A DNA stretch of 64,000 nt, taken from positions 126,001 to 190,000 of the forward strand of contig JBBHKE010002832.1 of the NCBI GenBank assembly GCA_037447655.1. Reading direction: 5' to 3'. This DNA comes from Zygnema cylindricum. Lineage: Eukaryota; Streptophyta; Zygnematophyceae; Zygnematales; Zygnemataceae. Made by a program: the position numbers and the translations under genes. The notes under the pieces were generated by a model, which saw nothing but the letters and a program-made list of their open reading frames with translations, was not told where the DNA came from and searched no databases. Positions within the stretch are counted from its first letter, which is position 1, and each line of letters opens with the position of its first letter. Below are positions 54,430 to 64,000 of this stretch, piece after piece.

Positions 54430-55687
54430 CTTGGGGTTTGTGCCATTTTTGTGAGAAACCAAGGCACAATATGGTTGAGTGCACTAAGTTAATCGACCTG
54501 CGCTTAAAGAAGGGGCAGACCGGTGGACCCTTGAGGGGAAAGAAAAAGGCCCTTATGACACTAGTACATAAGGCAAAATTCAAGGACAAGAACGATGAAC
54601 TCCTATTGGATAAGGAGTTGGAAGCGAAAAATGAGGTCCAAATTCCACGAAAGCAGAAATGTGCTTTCCGTGGATTAAAAGGTGAAGCAGGTTGAATTGT
54701 AGAATCAGGTGCATCCATGCACATGTGTAATGATATACACATGTTCACTAATATAAGAAAGATTTCAACTGTAGAGATAGAGTACAAGGATGGGATGATA
54801 ATCACTACTACTCTTGTAGGATCGATAGATCTAAAAGTATTGGTAGAAGGTTAGACATCTATAGTTACATTGTCTGATGTGTTCTTGATTCCGGAAATGA
54901 ACAAAAACCTCATCTCTACGCCTGAATTTGATGATAAGGGTTTTGATACCAACACTAGGATAGGAGTCTTTACTTCTAGTTTTGAGGAGGAAGCTTAATT
55001 TACTGTTGAAAAAGGTAGCCAACGAATGTTTAGGCTGATTTTAAGCAATGAAAAGAAGAAAGTTTATTATGTTGGTGTTCATGATATAATGTTGTGGCTT
55101 AAGAGGCTTTGGCATGTGAATCTAGATAATTAAGAGAGATGAAAAAGTTGGGAGTAGTGGAAGGGATTCAATTCGATGAAAGTGAGAATCTAAGTGATTG
55201 TATTAGATGTGCTCAAGGTAAAGCACACAGGTTACCCTTCCCAAAAAATGCCACCTATAAGGGAGAAAAGATTCTAGATTTAGTACACACAGATATTTGG
55301 GGCCTACCCGATTGCTATCTCCCAGGGGGGAGAGATTTATGATGACTATCACCGATGATTGGTCTCGGTATTCCAGGGTGTATTTTTTTTTAAATAAATC
55401 AAAGGCTCAGGAATGTTTTAATTAATATAAAGCATTGAGTGAAAAACTCCATGAAACCTCAATCAAGAGAGTAAGGAGTGACAACGGTGGAGAGTATACC
55501 TCTAACCAGTTTTGAGGATTTTTTGAGAGAAGATGGAGTGCAACACCAAAAGACAGTTCGTGAAAATCGCAAGCAGAATGGTGTAGCTGAAAGATTAAAT
55601 AGAACATTGAGTGATAGTGCTAGGAGTATGTTGTCAGATAAGAAGATAGGAAAGAAGTTTTGGGCCGAAACAATGAACTGTGCAAAT
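54430..55687 (+). pseudogene. pol: C8 nucleocapsid, protease and partial integrase
   Basis: Frame 54438-54695 begins with an intact zinc knuckle CHFCEKPRHNMVEC and an acidic linker. A TGA replaces the Trp before the decayed protease site (IVESGASMHMCND; the catalytic Asp is Glu). GAG-pre-integrase is present but changed (LWLKRLWHVNLDN). Frame 55139-55342 holds LVHTDIWG (first Asp), and frame 55478-55729 holds QNGVAERLNRTL (Glu) and KKFWAETMNCAN. C8 sequence stops at 55687. Confidence 0.88.
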
Positions 55688-56649
55688 GAGGCGAGTGGGA
55701 AGCTGAGAGAGAGATCCATTTATTACTAAGCTGATGACTAGCCACTAGGCTCCACGGTCTGGGCGTATTTCTTACAGGAGTTAGGTCTAGGATTTCGAAT
55801 AAAGAAAACAAAACCAGAAAAATGCAAGAAAACAACAATAAAAATATGCGGAGAATGTGAGATAACCAAATCTTGCACGCTGGTTGTAGAAAATTACAAC
55901 AAGAAAACAAGCAATGAAAATATGTAGAGAATCCGAAATAACCGAATTCTAATAAACAAGTAAAAATAGCAACAAGAAAATACAAGCGAACAACGTTAAA
56001 AATCTGCAAAAAATTCGAGAAAACCAGATTTTGACACACTAATAACCAATTGCAAAAAATGATAATAAAAAAAAAACAATTGGAACCTATGGAGAATCCG
56101 AGATAGCCGGATTCAAACAAACCACAAGCAAACTCCAACCAAGGCAACGAAAATTAAACAAGAAAAAGTAAAACACTAATTCACAAAAGGCATCCACAAA
56201 GGTTTAGAAACAGCCTGAGAAAGTAGGCAAAATCCACATTAAAAGAGGTCGTTGAAGGCAAACCGTGCGGACTCCGGCCGAAACCGAGTGAATTAACTTG
56301 AAGGTCTTACAATGAAAGTTTAATGAGGAAAGAGAAAAGCTAAGCTTTCAAAAACTAAGTTAGAAAAAACCTTGCAGGAAAAAACTGACAATTTGACTAA
56401 AGAAAAAGACAAGGGAAAAAGACAGAAAATTCCAAATCCTCTTCGACCAATTTCTGTACTCTCAAATTATGAGAGTACAAACCTAACGTAATCGCCTAAG
56501 TACTAATTTCTGACATTTGCTAACTAACCAATCACGTGAAAGTATTTCACTGCACAATTTACAACTAGATTAGGTCCTGGCCAATAAGCAACCAAAACCA
56601 TATGCCTACGTTACAAAATTCCCAATCCCCGGATTAAAACCCTTCCTAC
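55688..56649. other. Unidentified DNA with degenerate ~80-bp tandem repeat
   Basis: After the C8 break the sequence GAGGCGAGTGGGAAGCTGAG starts a block with no recognised gene. From 55847 to about 56120 four loosely similar units occur at spacings of about 76, 80 and 87 bases, each with GAGAATCCGAGATAACCG-like and ACAAGAAAACA-like phrases. The remainder, to the gypsy LTR, is AT-rich and featureless. Confidence 0.6.
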
Positions 56650-57622
56650 TGTAACAAGATCTCCTACCTCTCAGAAAAATCCCATTACTACAAACAATCC
56701 TAACCACACATTCCACACATTGGAAAATACATATCCATATTGGACAACACTCACACAAGGATAAACTTTAAATTAGAAGAAGCTTCTGTCCACATAACAT
56801 TAGCTTGGTCTCTTGCCCTCGTGGCTCAACCCTCGTTATTAAAGTATTTTCCACTACTCTCCACTCTTAATAATTATTTCTCTTAACTACTAAAACACTA
56901 TTTAGTTAGTAAAAGATTTCAATGCAAAATGCCTTTTCTCCAATTTGGTATTAATCGCTCAGGACCAAGATTAGCCGGAATTTCCACAAACTTTTCCCAA
57001 AGGAAAAGATGTCTACTCTCCTCTTACACTTCACTATTTATCCATCATCGCCCAGGACTCGTCAGGCCAAAGTCAACGCTCCGTTTTAACAAGCTTTTAC
57101 CTAGGCCAATCATTGATCAGCAAAGACTCAGATTGACCAATGCAAAAACGTGCGAAATCTCTTGCTAACTACTTAGCACTTTACTAACCAATCAAACGTT
57201 ACGTTTCACTACGTAACATTTACTTGCAAAAGTGCGCGCCAAACGAAACGCGACTTCGCACGATCGTGCGTAACAAATTTCGCACGCGAAACTTCCTACG
57301 AAATTCCTTTAAGTGAAAGTGACGTTTTGTACTAAAATTTGTACGAAACGAACCACCGTGCATACTAAACGTTTCGTTAGAACTTTATGAAACGTACACG
57401 CGTAATTTCGGTACTAATTTGACCCTTAACCCGTTTCAATGATACCCACTTGTTATTTAGACCCCACGCTGTCACCTAAATACACCTAGCGTTATGACTT
57501 TTAAAATATAACTCCAAATAGCGTGATTCTTTTGCGAACGTCTACCAAATTTAGTACTCTATAATCATAATACCTAAATACCCCTTTATAAACAAGTTCG
57601 ATCAGCTATTACTGTTATATCA
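56650..57622 (-). repeat. G1 3' LTR (973 bp)
   Basis: On the plus strand TGTAACAAG at 56650 to TATATCA at 57622. Homologous to 63420-64000. The open frame at 56929-57168 inside it has no known motif. Confidence 0.9.
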
Positions 57623-57634
57623 TCCCCTCCTTAT
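57623..57634 (-). other. G1 polypurine tract
   Basis: On the minus strand AATAAGGAGGGGA lies just before the LTR start TGATATAACAG. Confidence 0.75.
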
Positions 57635-57667
57635 TTTTAACTAACCTTAGTTAAACACCTTCAATTA

Positions 57668-57877
57668 TCAAGACGGGACTTCTATATTATTATCCCTCCA
57701 ATACCTCTGTAAAATCTCAGAAATTTTATCCTCTAAAGTCAACTCATCCTCAGGCATTCCTAGAGAATTTACTTGCCAAAATATAGTATCACCAACCTTG
57801 AACCGTTGACCAACCCAATCTATTACCCATCTGTGGGTTTCAGGTTCTATAATTATTGAGGGATCAAATTCCAATTC
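57668..57877 (-). pseudogene. pol: G1 chromodomain-like C-terminal tail
   Basis: The stretch after the integrase stop (TGA at 57878-57880) is open in the same frame for about 68 codons. IDWVGQRFKVGDTIFWQVN, GMPEDELTLED and ILQRYW resemble the strand-turn-helix pattern of retroelement chromodomains (WKGLPEEEATWE type). The key aromatic residues are not clearly conserved, so it may be a diverged or lost chromodomain. In chromoviruses this module targets integration to marked chromatin. Confidence 0.5.
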
Positions 57878-59278
57878 TCATTCAGTTGGTCGAAGACTTC
57901 TTAGTTTCAATTGGCTGATGTGTATCTTTAGATGAATTTTTGTTGAAGGCGAGAAGTCCAATTTGGCAACAACTGACGATATCATCTCGATTAAAGTAAA
58001 TGGTTCAATGTACTTAGGAGCAAATTTCCCCGTAAGATCCGATTGTCCCTCAATCTTGCACCTATAATGAGTTGTAGAAAGCCAAACCTTGTCACCTGTG
58101 CGTAACACCCAATCACCCCGTTTGCGGTTAGCATTTAATTCTTGCCTTCTTTGTGCCTCCACTAATGCATCCCGGACAGTTTTCCAAACTGTTTCAACGT
58201 ATTCCCAAAACTTTGTTCCCGAACCTTTATTCTCTTGAGTGACCCTTGTTATTAAGTTTAATGCTTCTTTAGGTTGATATCTGTATGCAACTTTAAATGG
58301 TGAGAATCCTGTACTACCATGTTTACATGAATTGTATGCAAATTCCATTAATGGCAGTTTAGATTCCCATGTGTTATGATCACCACTACAAACAGTCCTA
58401 AGCATTTCATTTAGTGTACGGTTCATCCATTCTGTGTGTCTATCTATCTGAGGATGATAAGCGGTACTCATTTTCAATTCAGAGCCTTGATTTTGTTGTA
58501 ATTCTTTCCACAAAGGAGACGTAAATTTATAATCTCTATCACTGACTATAGATAGAGGGATTCCATGATGTCTGACAACGTTGTCAAAATATAACTTTGC
58601 AATATCCATAACTAAATGAGTGGTTTTGCAAGGGATAAAGATTGCCATTTTATTAAACCTCTCGACTACGACCACGATACTGTCATTCTTTTTAGATGTA
58701 GCAGGCAACGTGACAATAAAATCCATAGTGACAGATTCCCACGGTCTTTTAGGGATATCCAAAGGTTTTAAGAGACCTTTAGGTTTTTGGGTACTGGTTT
58801 TACTCTGTTGGCCAAAGACACAACTTTCCACGATTTTTGACACCTCCTTTGCCATCCCAGGCCAAAACAATCTACTTTGCAATCGACTAAGAGTTTTATC
58901 TCGACCTAGATGTCTTAAATGCTCATGAGCTTCTCGTAAAATTTGTTTTTTTAAGTCTCCCACTTCAGGAATGCATAATCTATCCCCAATTTGCAAATAC
59001 AGTAAACCATCCTCTACTCTAAAGTTTTTGACATGCCTCTCATTCAATGGGTCAGAATTCCCTCCCGAAATATTCTTGTAAATCACGACAAAATAAGGAT
59101 CTTTATCATAACCATTTCTAACAGTATCTAAAAACAATACATCTCGAACCATAACACTTATTTCAAAACATCTACTTAAAGGAACTGCGACTACATTTGT
59201 CTTCCCAGGAATATGTTTGACATTAAATTTGAAATATGCTAATTTTTGCATCCACCTAACATGTCTGTCAGTCATCAC
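57878..59278 (-). pseudogene. pol: G1 RNase H end and integrase, long open frame (466 codons)
   Basis: The longest uninterrupted frame in the window. Residues 1-40 are the RNase H end (HVRWMQKLAYFKFNVKHIPG, then VVAVPLSR where VADALSR is usual, losing an Asp). The zinc-binding HHCC region follows (HEHLRHLGRDKTLSRLQ, ESCVFGQQ; the second Cys is Gly). The core has MDFIVTLP (Asp), IVSDRDYKFTS (Asp) and HTEWMNRTLNEM (Glu). The C-terminus has a GPY/F-like module (KFAPKYIEPFTLIE, HLKIHISQLK) typical of chromoviruses. Although open, it lacks its own start and has altered key residues, so I treat it as a relic. Confidence 0.88.
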
Positions 59279-59900
59279 TTAATCTCTGTAAATAAAAAAG
59301 TGCTTTATTATCACATTGAACTGTAAATTCTTTATTATGCAAATAACAACGCCATTTCACCAATGCATGTACAATTGCAAGTAATTCCTTTTCTTTTGCT
59401 GTATAGTTCTTTTCAGCATCATTGAATTTCCTGGACGCAAAAGCAATAGGATGAAAGTGTTTTCCAACTTTTGACATATAACTGCACCTAGACCTTTATC
59501 AAATGCATCTGTAGTGATCAGAACTTCAAATTCCCTGGCAAGTTCTGGAAACACCAGTGTAGGGGCAGAGGTCAACTTCCCTTTTAATTCGTCGAATGCT
59601 CCCTCTTGATCAACTCCCCACACAAACATCTCCTTCTCCCGAAGTAAATCCGTCAAAGGTGTGGCGATCATACTGAAATTCTTGATAAATTTCCTGTAAT
59701 AAGTGGCCAATCCCAAAAACAATCTAACTTCGCTGACATTTGTAGGTTGTTTCCAATTTTGGATTGCTAAAATTTTGGATGGATCTGTTTTAACACCTTC
59801 CCCACTAACTATATGTCCCAAAAATAATTGTTCACTTTTAATAAAACTAGATTTTGACAATTTTCCATATAATTTTCTTTCCCTTAACCTTTCCAACACT
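59268..59900 (-). pseudogene. pol: G1 RT thumb/connection and RNase H, frameshifted
   Basis: Frame 59899-59357 reads FLGHIVSGEGVKTDPSKILA, FLGLATYYRKFIKNFS and ITTDAFDKGLGAVICQ (RNase H first Asp, usually DAS). A one-base shift then moves to frame 59477-59268, with HPIAFASRKFNDAEKNYTAK, EKELLAIVHALVKWR (Glu) and QCDNKALFYL (Asp). A second shift returns to the integrase frame. Confidence 0.9.
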
Positions 59901-59928
59901 TTTTTTAAATGAATTATATGTTGTTATT

Positions 59929-60450
59929 TAGATTCACTGTAAACTAAAATATCATCTATAAATACTTGGACAAACTCATCTATGTAATCTGAAAAGGTTT
60001 AGTTCATTAATCTTTGGTAAGTAAGAGGTGCATTCTTTAAGCCGAATGGCATCACTATCCATTCGAAATGACCCACCCTAGTCCTAAAAGCAGTTTTATC
60101 AACATCTTCAATTCTAATTGGCACGTGATTAAAGCCACTACGCAGGTCAATCAACGAAAATAATTTAGCACCTTTTAAACGATCTATCAAATCAGAAATT
60201 AAAGGTAACGGATACTTATCCTTCACCGTAATCTTGTTCAGACTACGATAATTGACACACATTCTCAACGTTCCGTCCTTCTTTTTGACGAAGAGAACTG
60301 GTGCTTCGTACGGTGATTTGCTAGGTTGAATATGTCCTTTCTCTAAGAGTTCTTTGATCTGTTTCTTTAACTCCTCCTGCTCAAAGAAACTGTGTTTATA
60401 AATTCCTGTGATAAGAGGATTACATCGAGGTTCAAGGTTAATAACATGTT
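59929..60450 (-). pseudogene. pol: G1 reverse transcriptase, interrupted
   Basis: Frame 60268-59999 carries [35 protein letters not shown] and [24 protein letters not shown] follows LMN. In the same frame the catalytic box VFIDDILVYS lies at 59945-59965 (FIDD), followed by TAA. The preceding segment (60270-60450) is recognisable but out of frame. Confidence 0.92.
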
Positions 60451-60801
60451 CTAGATCTCGGGAAGGTGGCCTCCCTGAGGGTAGTCATTTGGGAAAACAT
60501 CTCTAAATCCAAAAATCAAATATTTAAAAGCAACATCAAATGTATTAATGTCAGTTACAAAATCAGATTTTTGTTTTTCGAAAGTTTTAGTGGTGTCTGA
60601 TTTAGTGATGACATCAATGTTTGTGTTTTCTCCCCCCCTTTCATGTGTAACTGCCTCAGTTACTAATAACATGAAAGCATGATTTGTTTTATGTTTTAAT
60701 TGCTTTTTAAATTGTTTAGCAGATATCAAACCTTCCACTCCCAATCTGGTTATGTTATTTATATGATTCCTATGCAATTTCTTAGGAGATAATACTTGCA
60801 A
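60451..60801 (-). pseudogene. pol: G1 linker between protease and RT
   Basis: This minus-strand frame ends [18 protein letters not shown], the conserved DVFP...LPPxR approach to the RT of gypsy elements. The first two thirds are the variable protease-RT linker. It lies in a different frame from gag and RT, so small indels occurred on both sides. Confidence 0.8.
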
Positions 60802-60946
60802 ACCTTCAACCGTTTTCAGACCTCACTTTCAAGGTGTTAATTTCCGAATTAATTTGAGGATTGTGTTCAGTTAACTAAGGCTTTCCCAAAATTAGTTCTT
60901 CACTTCCCAAACTCATTATTTCACACACAACTTTCATTTTATGACC

Positions 60947-61912
60947 CTAGATATCAACTTCTATCGTGTTAGTTTGTAAGTCTAATGTGGACTTATTACC
61001 ATTTGCCACTTGAACATGTAAAGGCTTTTCCTTTATGATAGTAGGAATTTTATTTTCCTCTACAAACTTATGTGAAATAAAATTATGTGTGGCACCTGAA
61101 TCAACCATTACTTTCAACGGTTTTCCTTCCACTAATGACTCGAATCTAATCAAACTGTGTCTGGTGTCATCATTACTTAACTGTCCTAACAAAGGTCTGT
61201 TGTTGAGAATTTCATCAGAAGGATTCTCTAAACTATGCAGTGTAGTGAGAATCATAATAAATTCAGTTATCCTTACTTTTCCATTCATTAATTTGCCCTC
61301 CAAAGTTAGCTCTTTAACTTCTAGATCCGGTCGACTCAACTGAGGACTTTCAGTTAGTTTTTTTCTGTTTCCCACCTCTTGGGCTTCCTGCTCAACTAGG
61401 TATAATGCAATATCCTCTTGGAGACCTTCATTTACTTTGGTTGTTTTGAGAGAACCTTTATCTGAACAGTCTTTAGCGTAATGATCTGGACCTCTGCATT
61501 TGAAACAAGTGACTTTCTTTTTGGGTTTTATGCACTCTTTACTAAAATGTCCCTCTTCTCCACAGTTATAACAGTTAATATTTTTCAGTTGTGCACACTC
61601 AAATGCTCTATGACCTTTTTTCTGACAAATAGTGCATGTGGGGATGGTAAGGTTAGGCTTTTGGGCATTAATGTTTGGTTTAGGACTTTTAATGTACCCC
61701 CCTCTATTGTTAAATTTATTTCCTGCATTAACGCTATGTCCACCCCTTTGATTTCCCCTGAAGATATTTTGCCTATTCACCAGACCAGCATTCACACCCT
61801 CTTCAACAAATTCCTCCTCATCCGACTTTGATACTTCATTCATATTACCCCTGAGTGATCCAGTTTCCCGATTATACCCCAACTGATCCTCTAATTCCAA
61901 TGACTTATCTTG
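60947..61912 (-). pseudogene. gag-pol: G1 nucleocapsid with three zinc knuckles, and protease
   Basis: In frame with the capsid part beyond a TAA at 61913-61915. After an acidic stretch and a Gly/Asn/Arg-rich stretch come three CX2CX4HX4C knuckles in a row: CTICQKKGHRAFEC, CYNCGEEGHFSKEC and CFKCRGPDHYAKDC. A linker of ~110 residues leads to a retropepsin site VMVDSGATHNFISHKF. TAG at 60947-60949 ends the frame, but homologous sequence continues in frame beyond it (MSLGSEELILGKP). Confidence 0.92.
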
Positions 61913-62671
61913 TTATTCCTTCAAATTAATAATTTTTTGATGTTTTAGTTCTGATTTCAGTATAGGATTCAAATAGTTCAAGAAATGCAATTTAGCCATT
62001 TCATCAGTCAAACCTATGACATGAATACTAGATGAGTCAAATTCCACAATATAATCCTTCACAGATCCAGTCTGCTTACAATTCAGCCACTTTTCTTCCA
62101 TTCTGGATTTAAAAGTGACAGACAAGAAACACGATTTGATCGCGGTTTTAAAAGTTTCCCAATCAGCATTATCAGGAATCAATTTAGACCTTCTCTGAGT
62201 ATAATACCAAATCTGAGCATCGCCTTTCAGACAGTTAACAGCAAAAAAAGTGTAATCATCATGATCGCAATTTCTAGACTCCAAATAATATTCCATATGA
62301 AAAATCCAAGCATCCAACTCATCAATCCTCTTACCATCAAACGATGGTGCCTCACTAATAAACAATTTCAGATCATTTATCTTCTTAGGTCTATCATGAT
62401 CATCCTCCCTAAAACTGACATTCCTTTTGATACTCTCACCCTTTTGGTCATTCATTTCATTCTTGGTCTGAATTAAGTTAATAAGTTCATCTAATTTCTC
62501 ATTTGAAACATTTACATTTTCTTTAACAACTTTCAATTCACTTTTCAATTCGGAAATGGTTTCATCCACACCGGCAACATGATTATTAAATCTTTTGACC
62601 AATTTCACAGTCCGCTTCTTCAACACATTCAACGCATTCTCCATTTCGCGTTTCCATGCAAAATTTGCCAT
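61913..62671 (-). pseudogene. gag: G1 gag capsid domain
   Basis: The start is taken at the first ATG, 62671 (MANFAWKREMENALN). The N-terminal ~80 residues are predicted coiled coil (KSELKVVKENVNVSNEKLDE). The gag domain (Retrotrans_gag) follows: PSFDGKRIDELDAWIFHME, DAQIWYYTQRRS, ADWETFKTAIKSCFL and LTDEMAKLHFLNYLNP. It ends at TAA 61913-61915, a single in-frame stop that separates it from the nucleocapsid. Confidence 0.9.
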
Positions 62672-62677
62672 TATCAC

Positions 62678-63405
62678 ACAATGAAATCAAGCAAAAGAAA
62701 GATAGAAATTTGAAGTCCTCAGATTGCTCCAATCCAAGTCTTCTTATGTTTAACAAATCCTTTAAAAAGATCAAGATCTGAGAAATTCAAAACACATTGA
62801 CAGTAAGTTAGTACAAATTCAAATTTTCAATTTCCCAACATTGAAACAGAAGGTAAGAATTTCCCCATAAATTTTGCAATAGCAAAATTGAAAGCTCTCT
62901 AAAGTAAGATTGAAACCATAAATTTTGCAACAGCAAAATTCAAATCAATTAAAAGTAACAATTTAGGGTTTGAAAAGTTTTGAGTCATTTCTGGACTCCT
63001 TTGCTTTTGAAGAAGTAAAGTACTCCACTTTCCTTCTCCTCCATTTGCAAATTTCCCACTTCCCACTAAATTAGGAACTTTTACTCTCTAATCCTCACAT
63101 CCTCACCATTCATGGCTTCAAGCCCTCCACCTACATATGAATCATTGCTAAGAGAAGGCAAGTTTGTTTAGCCTCTAGGTAATTGGAGTGAGCTTCAGCG
63201 GTGGCTACACTGCCCACCCCGCCTTAGTCGTGAGGACCTAAGCACGCCCCACATCTAACCAGCGGTCGCTGGCAGTGTGGTCAATTAGTTTCCCTCCAAT
63301 CCCCTACCACTCACATTGTGGTTCCACCAACCCGGGTCAGAGAACCCTCACCGGTCACGGTAGTCGATTTTCGGGTGAGCAAGCTTCTCTTTGGCTTTTA
63401 ACCAA
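62678..63405 (-). other. G1 untranslated leader
   Basis: About 730 bp between primer site and gag without a convincing frame. It includes a GC-richer patch (63190-63350) unlike the AT-rich remainder. It probably carries the packaging signal, but no structure is assigned. Confidence 0.6.
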
Positions 63406-63417
63406 CCTCCGATACCA
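63406..63417 (-). other. G1 primer-binding site, initiator-Met tRNA 3' end type
   Basis: On the minus strand TGGTATCGGAGG, two bases after the LTR end. Plant initiator-Met tRNA sites read TGGTATCAGAGC, so two of 12 bases differ. This contrasts with the half-tRNA sites of the copia elements here. Confidence 0.75.
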
Positions 63418-63419
63418 TA

Positions 63420-64000
63420 TGTTATACGATTTCCTACCTCTCAGAAAAATCCCATTACGACAAACAATCCTAACCACACATTCCACACATTGGAAAATAC
63501 ACATCCACATTGGACAACACTCACACAACGATAAACTTTAAATTAGAAGAAGCTTCTGTCCACATAACATTAGCTTGGTCTCTTGCCCTCGTGGCTCAAC
63601 CCTTGTTATTAAAGTATTTTCCACTACTCTCCACTCTTAATAATTCTTTCTCTTAACTACTAAAACACTTTTTAGTTCGTAAGAGATTTCAATGCAAAAT
63701 ATCTTTTCTCCAATATGGTATTAATCGCTCAGGACCAAGATCAGCCGGAATTTCCACAAACTTTTCCCAAAGGAAAAGATGTATACTCTCCTCTTACACT
63801 TCACTATTTATCCATCATCGCCCTGGACTCGACAGGCCAGAGTCAACGCTCCGTTTTAACAGGCTTTTACCTGGGCCAATCATTGATCAGCAAAGACTCA
63901 GATTGACCAATGCAAAAACATGCGAAATCTCTTTCTAACTACTTAGCACTTTACTAACCAACCAAACGTTACGTTTCACTACGTAACATTTACGTGCAAA
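63420..64000 (-). repeat. G1 5' LTR (partial)
   Basis: Plus strand TGTTATACGATTTCC onward matches 56650 onward. About 390 bp lie beyond the window. Confidence 0.9.

Larger units (their letters stand above)
52556..55687 (+). mobile_element. C8: copia element of the C5 type, broken off in integrase
   Basis: The 5' LTR (52556-53567) and gag to mid-integrase are closely related to C5. Homology ends at 55687 (ATGAACTGTGCAAAT), where unrelated DNA begins. No 3' LTR is present. Confidence 0.9.
56650..64000 (-). mobile_element. G1: Ty3/gypsy element of chromovirus type, minus strand
   Basis: Order on the minus strand: 5' LTR (starting outside the window, ending 63420), primer site, leader, gag with three zinc knuckles, protease, RT, RNase H, integrase, chromodomain-like tail, polypurine tract, 3' LTR (57622-56650). 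RNase H before integrase identifies Ty3/gypsy (Metaviridae). gag and pol lie largely in one frame, broken by several stops and two pairs of compensating frameshifts. The visible LTR parts are about 95% similar by eye. Confidence 0.93.

Noticed and set aside
56929-57168. 79-codon frame in the gypsy LTR, partly repeated at 63715-63906
   Set aside because: Present in both LTR copies only because the LTRs are duplicates; no known motif and the frame is shorter in the other copy.

Overview
The window looks like repeat-rich nuclear DNA of a eukaryote, most likely a plant or streptophyte alga. The reasons are large Ty1/copia-type LTR retrotransposons nested in one another, a Ty3/gypsy element of chromovirus type whose primer site resembles the plant initiator-Met tRNA site, and long AT-rich gene-free DNA with small TA-flanked inverted-repeat elements. 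I see no bacterial or organellar gene, no intact host gene, and no rRNA, tRNA gene or CRISPR array. The species cannot be named from the sequence. There is one 10-base assembly gap (8351-8360).

Layout. 1-6370: copia element C1, whose 5' LTR is cut by the window edge, sitting beside an older, unrelated copia relic C0 (6371-8350) that ends at the gap. 8361-23232: about 15 kb with no recognisable gene, holding simple repeats, palindromes, small tandem duplications and four related TIR elements, three of them almost back to back (19742-21066). 23233-46568: a nest of copia elements. A minus-strand internally deleted element C7 carries in its 3' LTR a plus-strand element C3 (32829-44839, target duplication ACCTT on both sides). 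The 3' LTR of C3 in turn contains C5 (38034-44429). To the left lie a diverged second copy of the C7-LTR/C3-5'-end block (23233-25734) and element C2 (25735-32078), whose two flanks do not match each other. 46570-47510: G-rich minisatellite and homopolymers. 47516-51707: minus-strand non-autonomous element C6, the same structural type as C3. 51708-52555: LTR fragment and GA-rich microsatellite. 52556-55687: copia C8, broken off inside integrase. 55688-56649: degenerate tandem repeat. 56650-64000: minus-strand gypsy element G1, whose 5' LTR runs off the window.

How the parts work together. Most copia elements here (C1, C2, C3, C5, C6, C8) belong to one recognisable group: LTRs of about 1.0-1.2 kb, a polypurine tract of the type AATAAGGGGAG, and a primer-binding site matching the anticodon-loop end of the 5' half of initiator-Met tRNA (GGTTATGGGCCCA), as in Drosophila copia. 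In this group Gag translation appears to begin inside the LTR and run through the primer-binding site. Several of the LTRs also carry, on the antisense strand, a tRNA-top-half-like hairpin with a B-box-like loop. All gag and pol genes seen are disrupted by stops or frameshifts, so the elements are fossils. C3 and C6 share a reduced layout (gag plus a shrunken, catalytically altered RT/RNase H tail), which points to a non-autonomous family that was mobilised in trans.
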